From the NCBI GenBank assembly GCA_030533315.1, contig JAUNJL010000051.1:1-16860 (forward strand): a DNA stretch of 16,860 bases, written 5' to 3'. Origin of the DNA: Eubacteriales bacterium. Lineage in GTDB: Bacteria > Bacillota_A > Clostridia > Lachnospirales > Lachnospiraceae. A program made the translations under genes and the position numbers. This document shows, one piece after another, positions 13,965 to 16,860 of the stretch (position 1 is the stretch's first letter; each line of letters begins with the position of its first letter). The notes under the pieces are model-generated. The model ran no database searches. It saw only the letters and a program-made list of their open reading frames with translations, and was not told the origin of the DNA.

Positions 13965-14105
13965 ATGGAGCATATTAAGACGTTAAATACAAAAAACCTG
14001 CAGGATACTGTGAAAAAGGGCGGATGCGGAGAGTGCCAGACATCCTGCCAGTCTGCCTGCAAGACGTCCTGCACAGTGGGAAACCAGAGCTGCGAGCATA
14101 AGTAA
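13965..14105 (+). CDS. scfA: SCIFF six-cysteine ranthipeptide precursor
   Basis: Ribosomally made peptide of 46 aa, too short for routine gene finders. Its leader MEHIKTLNTKNLQDTVKKG is followed by a core with six cysteines (C21, C24, C28, C32, C36, C43) in the pattern GGCGECQTSCQSACKTSCTVGNQSCEHK-like spacing. This is the SCIFF family (six cysteines in forty-five), nearly universal and highly conserved in Clostridia. The radical SAM maturase encoded downstream makes a sulfur-to-gamma-carbon thioether from a Cys to a Thr; in the characterised homologue I recall C32 and T37, and both residues are present here (T37 follows C36). The ATG at 13965 follows AGGAGG by 8 bases. The mature role is uncertain; quorum-type signalling in clostridia has been proposed. 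Identification is firm from sequence and context. Confidence 0.95.
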   Translation: MEHIKTLNTKNLQDTVKKGGCGECQTSCQSACKTSCTVGNQSCEHK

Positions 14106-14157
14106 GACTGCTGTTTTGCCGGCCGTCCTTGTGCAGGGAGCGGACGGCTGTGATCTG

Positions 14158-14198
14158 GCTGCGAACCCTCTGGCGTGGACGGCGGGAGGGTTCGCAGC
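14158..14198. terminator. 13-bp perfect stem-loop after scfA
   Basis: GCTGCGAACCCTC (14158-14170) pairs perfectly with GAGGGTTCGCAGC (14186-14198) around a 15-base loop. There is no T run (TTGGGAT follows), so it may be a weak terminator, or a 3'-end block that protects an abundant scfA mRNA while letting some polymerase continue to scfB. Confidence 0.55.
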
Positions 14199-14315
14199 TT
14201 GGGATCCCGGTGGTTCGCCATGGGGAGGATGGCAAAAGGCCATGCCTGGCCAGATGCCGTCTTTTTCGTGGTATTTATAGGGAGTGCGCTAAGAGCGTAT
14301 CGTGAGTGTGGAATA

Positions 14316-14369
14316 CCCCGCAGTTTGCTGCGACTACAAGCCCCGTGCCCCGTAGCTTGCTGCGGGGCA
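14316..14369. repeat. Tandem pair of REP-like GC-rich palindromes
   Basis: TGCCCCGTAG-CTTG-CTGCGGGGCA (14346-14369) is a 10-bp stem with a CTTG loop. Just upstream, CCCCGCAG-TTTG-CTGCG (14316-14332) is a shorter, decayed version of the same unit. Such CCCCGYAGNTTGCTGCGGGG palindromes are, as far as I recall, dispersed in Lachnospiraceae genomes. Confidence 0.6.
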
Positions 14370-14462
14370 TTTGGCGCTGCTTTGCAAAAAAAAGGAGGCC
14401 GGAAGGCTTTCATTGTTTTTCACTTGTTTTTTATTAGTTCGTTTAGAAAGGATATCAGAAAC

Positions 14463-15860
14463 ATGAGTCTGATTCACCGTTACAAAAGCAATGGCTTCAA
14501 CCTTGTGCTGGATATTAACAGCGGCTGTATCCATCTGGTGGATGAGGTGACCTACGAGGTACTTCCTTACCTGGAGGAGGGCTTGACGGATGAGGTCATT
14601 GCTGGAAAGCTTGGTGATCGGTTCTCCAGGGAGGACGTCAGGACCTCGTTGGCGGAGTGCCGAAAGCTGGAAGAGGAGGGTATGCTTTTTACAAAAGATG
14701 TTTATGAAGCTGCCATTGACCAGTTTACGGAAAACAGACAGACCGTAGTGAAGGCCCTGTGCCTGCACATTGCCCATGATTGTAATCTGGCTTGCCGTTA
14801 CTGCTTTGCGGAAGAAGGGGAATATCACGGGAGAAGGGCGCTTATGTCCTTCCAGGTGGGGAAGAAGGCCCTGGATTTTTTGATCGCAAATTCCGGCTCC
14901 AGAAGGAACCTGGAGGTGGATTTTTTTGGCGGAGAGCCGCTGATGAACTGGCAGGTCGTGAAGGACCTGGTAAAGTATGGAAGGGAGCAGGAGAAGCTCC
15001 ACAACAAAAACTTCCGGTTTACCCTGACCACCAATGGCGTTTTGCTGGATGACGAGGTGATGGAGTTTTGCAACAGGGAGATGGCCAACGTGGTTCTAAG
15101 CGTGGACGGAAGAAAAGAGGTACATGACTATATGCGTCCCTTCCGCAGGGGAGCAGGGAGCTATGACCTGGTCATGCCGAAGTTTCAAAGGTTTGCGGAG
15201 TCCAGGAATCAGGAAAAGTACTATGTGAGAGGGACTTTTACGCATCACAACCTGGATTTTTCCAAGGATGTGCTCCATCTGGCAGATCTGGGCTTCCGTC
15301 AGATTTCCGTGGAGCCGGTGGTGGCCGCCGAGGGAGAGGAGTATGCGATCCGAGAGGAGGACATTCCCAGGATTTTGGAGGAATATGACCTTTTGGCGAA
15401 GGAGATGATCGCCAGGGAGAAGGAGGGAAAGGGGTTCAACTTTTTCCATTTTATGATTGACCTGACGGGAGGGCCCTGTGTGTACAAGCGTCTTTCCGGC
15501 TGCGGATCCGGTACGGAGTATCTGGCGGTGACGCCCTGGGGGGATCTCTATCCCTGCCACCAGTTTGTTGGGGAGGAAGAGTACCTGATGGGCAACGTGG
15601 ACGAGGGGATTACAAGGCCGGAGATCCAGGAGGCCTTTGGCCGCTGCAATGTCTATACGAAGCCAGCGTGTCGGGAGTGCTTTGCCAGGTTCTATTGCAG
15701 CGGAGGATGTGCGGCGAATGCTTATCATTTCCAGAAGGACATCAATGGCAATTATGAAATCGGGTGTCAGCTCCAGAGGAAGCGTGTGGAGTGTGCCATC
15801 ATGATAAAAGCCGCTTTAGCGGAAAATGAAATCTCATTTAAGAAGGGACAGGAACAATGA
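14463..15860 (+). CDS. scfB: Radical SAM/SPASM SCIFF maturase (thioether-forming)
   Basis: Enzyme of 465 aa that installs the Cys-Thr thioether in the SCIFF peptide. Residues 1-90 form the peptide-recognition region (MSLIHRYKSNGFNLVLDINSG, the typical start). The radical SAM core has the C-x3-C-x2-C cluster CNLACRYC (C107, C111, C114) and FFGGEPLMNW for SAM binding. The C-terminal SPASM domain (about 339-444) is cysteine-rich: GGPC, GCGSG, YPCHQF, then CNVYTKPACRECFARFYCSGGC and GCQLQ, enough for two auxiliary [4Fe-4S] clusters. The ATG at 14463 follows AAAGGA; a longer frame upstream crosses the palindromes and lacks the family start. It lies 357 bases after its substrate gene and overlaps secD by ATGA, so it is co-translated with Sec export genes. 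Confidence 0.95.
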   Translation: MSLIHRYKSNGFNLVLDINSGCIHLVDEVTYEVLPYLEEGLTDEVIAGKLGDRFSREDVRTSLAECRKLEEEGMLFTKDVYEAAIDQFTENRQTVVKALCLHIAHDCNLACRYCFAEEGEYHGRRALMSFQVGKKALDFLIANSGSRRNLEVDFFGGEPLMNWQVVKDLVKYGREQEKLHNKNFRFTLTTNGVLLDDEVMEFCNREMANVVLSVDGRKEVHDYMRPFRRGAGSYDLVMPKFQRFAESRNQEKYYVRGTFTHHNLDFSKDVLHLADLGFRQISVEPVVAAEGEEYAIREEDIPRILEEYDLLAKEMIAREKEGKGFNFFHFMIDLTGGPCVYKRLSGCGSGTEYLAVTPWGDLYPCHQFVGEEEYLMGNVDEGITRPEIQEAFGRCNVYTKPACRECFARFYCSGGCAANAYHFQKDINGNYEIGCQLQRKRVECAIMIKAALAENEISFKKGQEQ

Positions 15861-16860
15861 AAAAATCAAGAGGAATTGTAGTGCTGGTTCTGACGCTGGC
15901 CGTCACTGTGCTGTTTTGCTATACGGCAGGGATTGGGTTCGGCCCTACGGGGACTGGTGCGGCAAAAAACATCAAGACAGGTCTTGATCTGGCAGGTGGC
16001 GTCAGCATTACCTATCAGGCGAAGGAGAGCAATCCCAGCAGTGAGGATATGAAGGACACCACCTACAAGCTGCAAAAGCGTGTGGAATCGTACAGTACGG
16101 AAGCCCAGGCTTATCAGGAGGGTTCTAATCGTATCAACGTGGAGATTCCGGGTGTCACAGATGCGAACGCCATTCTGGAAGAGCTGGGAAAGCCGGGATC
16201 TCTCTGCTTCATCACGCAGGAGGATGAAGAGGGAAACGAGAACTTTGCCTACGATGCCAACAGCCCCACAGGGTATTCTCTTTCCAGACCTCTGGATGAG
16301 ATCCGGGAAGCCGGCGGTGTCGTGCTGGAAGGTACGGACATTGCGGACGCAGAAGGAGGAGCGGTCCAGAGAGACAATTCAAGTGCCAGGGAGTATGTGG
16401 TCAGCCTGACCATGACAAGTGAAGGCAAGACGAAATTTGCGGAGGCTACGAAGGCGAACGTCAACAAACAGATTGCGATCATTTATGATGATGGCGTTCT
16501 GAGCGCTCCAACGGTCAATGAAGCCATTACGGGAGGTCAGGCGGAGATCAACGGGATGTCCAGCGTGGAGGAGGCCCAGGAGCTTGCCTCCTACATCCGT
16601 ATCGGTTCTCTGAGCCTGGAATTGGAGGAGATCCGTTCCAGCGTGGTTGCCGCACAGCTTGGTGAGGAGGCGATCAGGACCAGCGTGCTTGCCGGCGCTA
16701 TTGGTCTTGCGCTGGTGATTCTGTTTATGATCCTGGTTTACCGTGTGCCCGGTGCCGTTGCGGCCATCGCACTGATTTTTTACACGGCCTTGGTGCTCGT
16801 TACACTCAATGCCTTTGACATTACCCTTACGCTTCCGGGTATTGCAGGTATCATCCTGGG
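15857..16860 (+). CDS. secD: Protein translocase subunit SecD (3' end outside window)
   Basis: Membrane subunit that, with SecF, uses the proton or sodium gradient to help pull preproteins through SecYEG. The visible 334 residues contain an N-terminal membrane segment (IVVLVLTLAVTVLFCYTAG), then the hallmark KTGLDLAGGVSITYQ. The periplasmic-type domain follows with VEIPGVTDAN and YVVSLTMTSEGKTKFAEATK. Further marks are YIRIGSLSLELEEIRSSVVAAQLGEEAI, the second and third membrane segments (VLAGAIGLALVILFMILVYR, AAIALIFYTALVLV) and the start of the DITLTLPGIAGIILG loop. The ATG at 15857 shares ATGA with the scfB stop, and GGACAGGAA lies upstream. The frame is open at the window end, so whether secD is separate from or fused to secF cannot be seen. 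Confidence 0.96.
   Translation, partial: MKKSRGIVVLVLTLAVTVLFCYTAGIGFGPTGTGAAKNIKTGLDLAGGVSITYQAKESNPSSEDMKDTTYKLQKRVESYSTEAQAYQEGSNRINVEIPGVTDANAILEELGKPGSLCFITQEDEEGNENFAYDANSPTGYSLSRPLDEIREAGGVVLEGTDIADAEGGAVQRDNSSAREYVVSLTMTSEGKTKFAEATKANVNKQIAIIYDDGVLSAPTVNEAITGGQAEINGMSSVEEAQELASYIRIGSLSLELEEIRSSVVAAQLGEEAIRTSVLAGAIGLALVILFMILVYRVPGAVAAIALIFYTALVLVTLNAFDITLTLPGIAGIIL

Larger units (their letters stand above)
14106..14462. other. Structured gap between scfA and scfB
   Basis: Non-coding, 357 bases, rich in stem-loops. A 7-bp stem lies at 14122-14128 / 14142-14148 (GCCGTCC / GGACGGC), a 13-bp stem at 14158-14198 and two REP-like palindromes at 14316-14369. An in-frame extension of scfB back to 14175 exists but has no ribosome site and is not supported. 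Confidence 0.6.

Noticed and set aside
14175..14462. N-terminal extension of the SCIFF maturase by 96 codons
   Set aside because: Passes through the 13-bp stem and REP-like palindromes, has no ribosome site, and the family start MSLIHRYKSNGFN begins at 14463.
1..16860. CRISPR arrays, tRNA or rRNA genes
   Set aside because: No regularly spaced repeats and no tRNA/rRNA-like segments were seen on either strand.

Overview
The window looks like chromosomal DNA of an anaerobic, spore-forming Clostridia, most likely a Lachnospiraceae. The reasons are the six-cysteine SCIFF peptide with its radical SAM maturase beside secD, a TIGR04086-type membrane protein, a DUF5688-type protein, a CwlC-like amidase, AGGAGG-type ribosome sites and sigma-A-type promoters. 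The species cannot be named from the sequence alone.

Left end (1-1300): the C-terminal end of a tyrosine recombinase, probably the end of an integrated mobile element, runs straight into a low-molecular-weight protein tyrosine phosphatase gene whose first codons look compositionally different. A 374-base non-coding stretch follows, with a 15-base inverted repeat and a probable terminator.

1306-4667 (minus strand) is a compact four-gene operon: ECF-like sigma factor, unrecognised six-helix membrane protein with a cytoplasmic N-terminus, ABC ATPase and ABC-2 permease. Junctions overlap or are 2 bases apart. It reads as a self-contained envelope-response or export module and is the best candidate here for something not well described. 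A cre-like 14-base palindrome lies about 170 bases upstream.

5212-6147 (plus) is a DUF5688-type protein behind a strong promoter and a leader hairpin. A 12-bp bidirectional terminator separates it from a convergent transporter operon (6241-9186, minus): binding protein, permease and ATPase of the PF04392 / TrpXYZ-like kind, with an internal terminator after the binding-protein gene.

9607-11041 (plus): a signal-less Amidase_3 + SPOR protein like the mother-cell lysis amidase CwlC, then a DUF218/YdcF-like protein and a terminator. 11528-13306 encodes a secreted acidic, proline-rich surface protein with a non-canonical TGDETP C-terminal anchor, preceded by about 480 non-coding bases with two promoters.

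13355 to the end is the conserved Clostridia block TIGR04086 - scfA (SCIFF ranthipeptide precursor) - scfB (radical SAM/SPASM maturase) - secD (cut by the window end). scfB and secD overlap by ATGA, so peptide maturation and protein export appear translationally coupled. The scfA-scfB gap holds strong hairpins and a tandem pair of REP-like palindromes.
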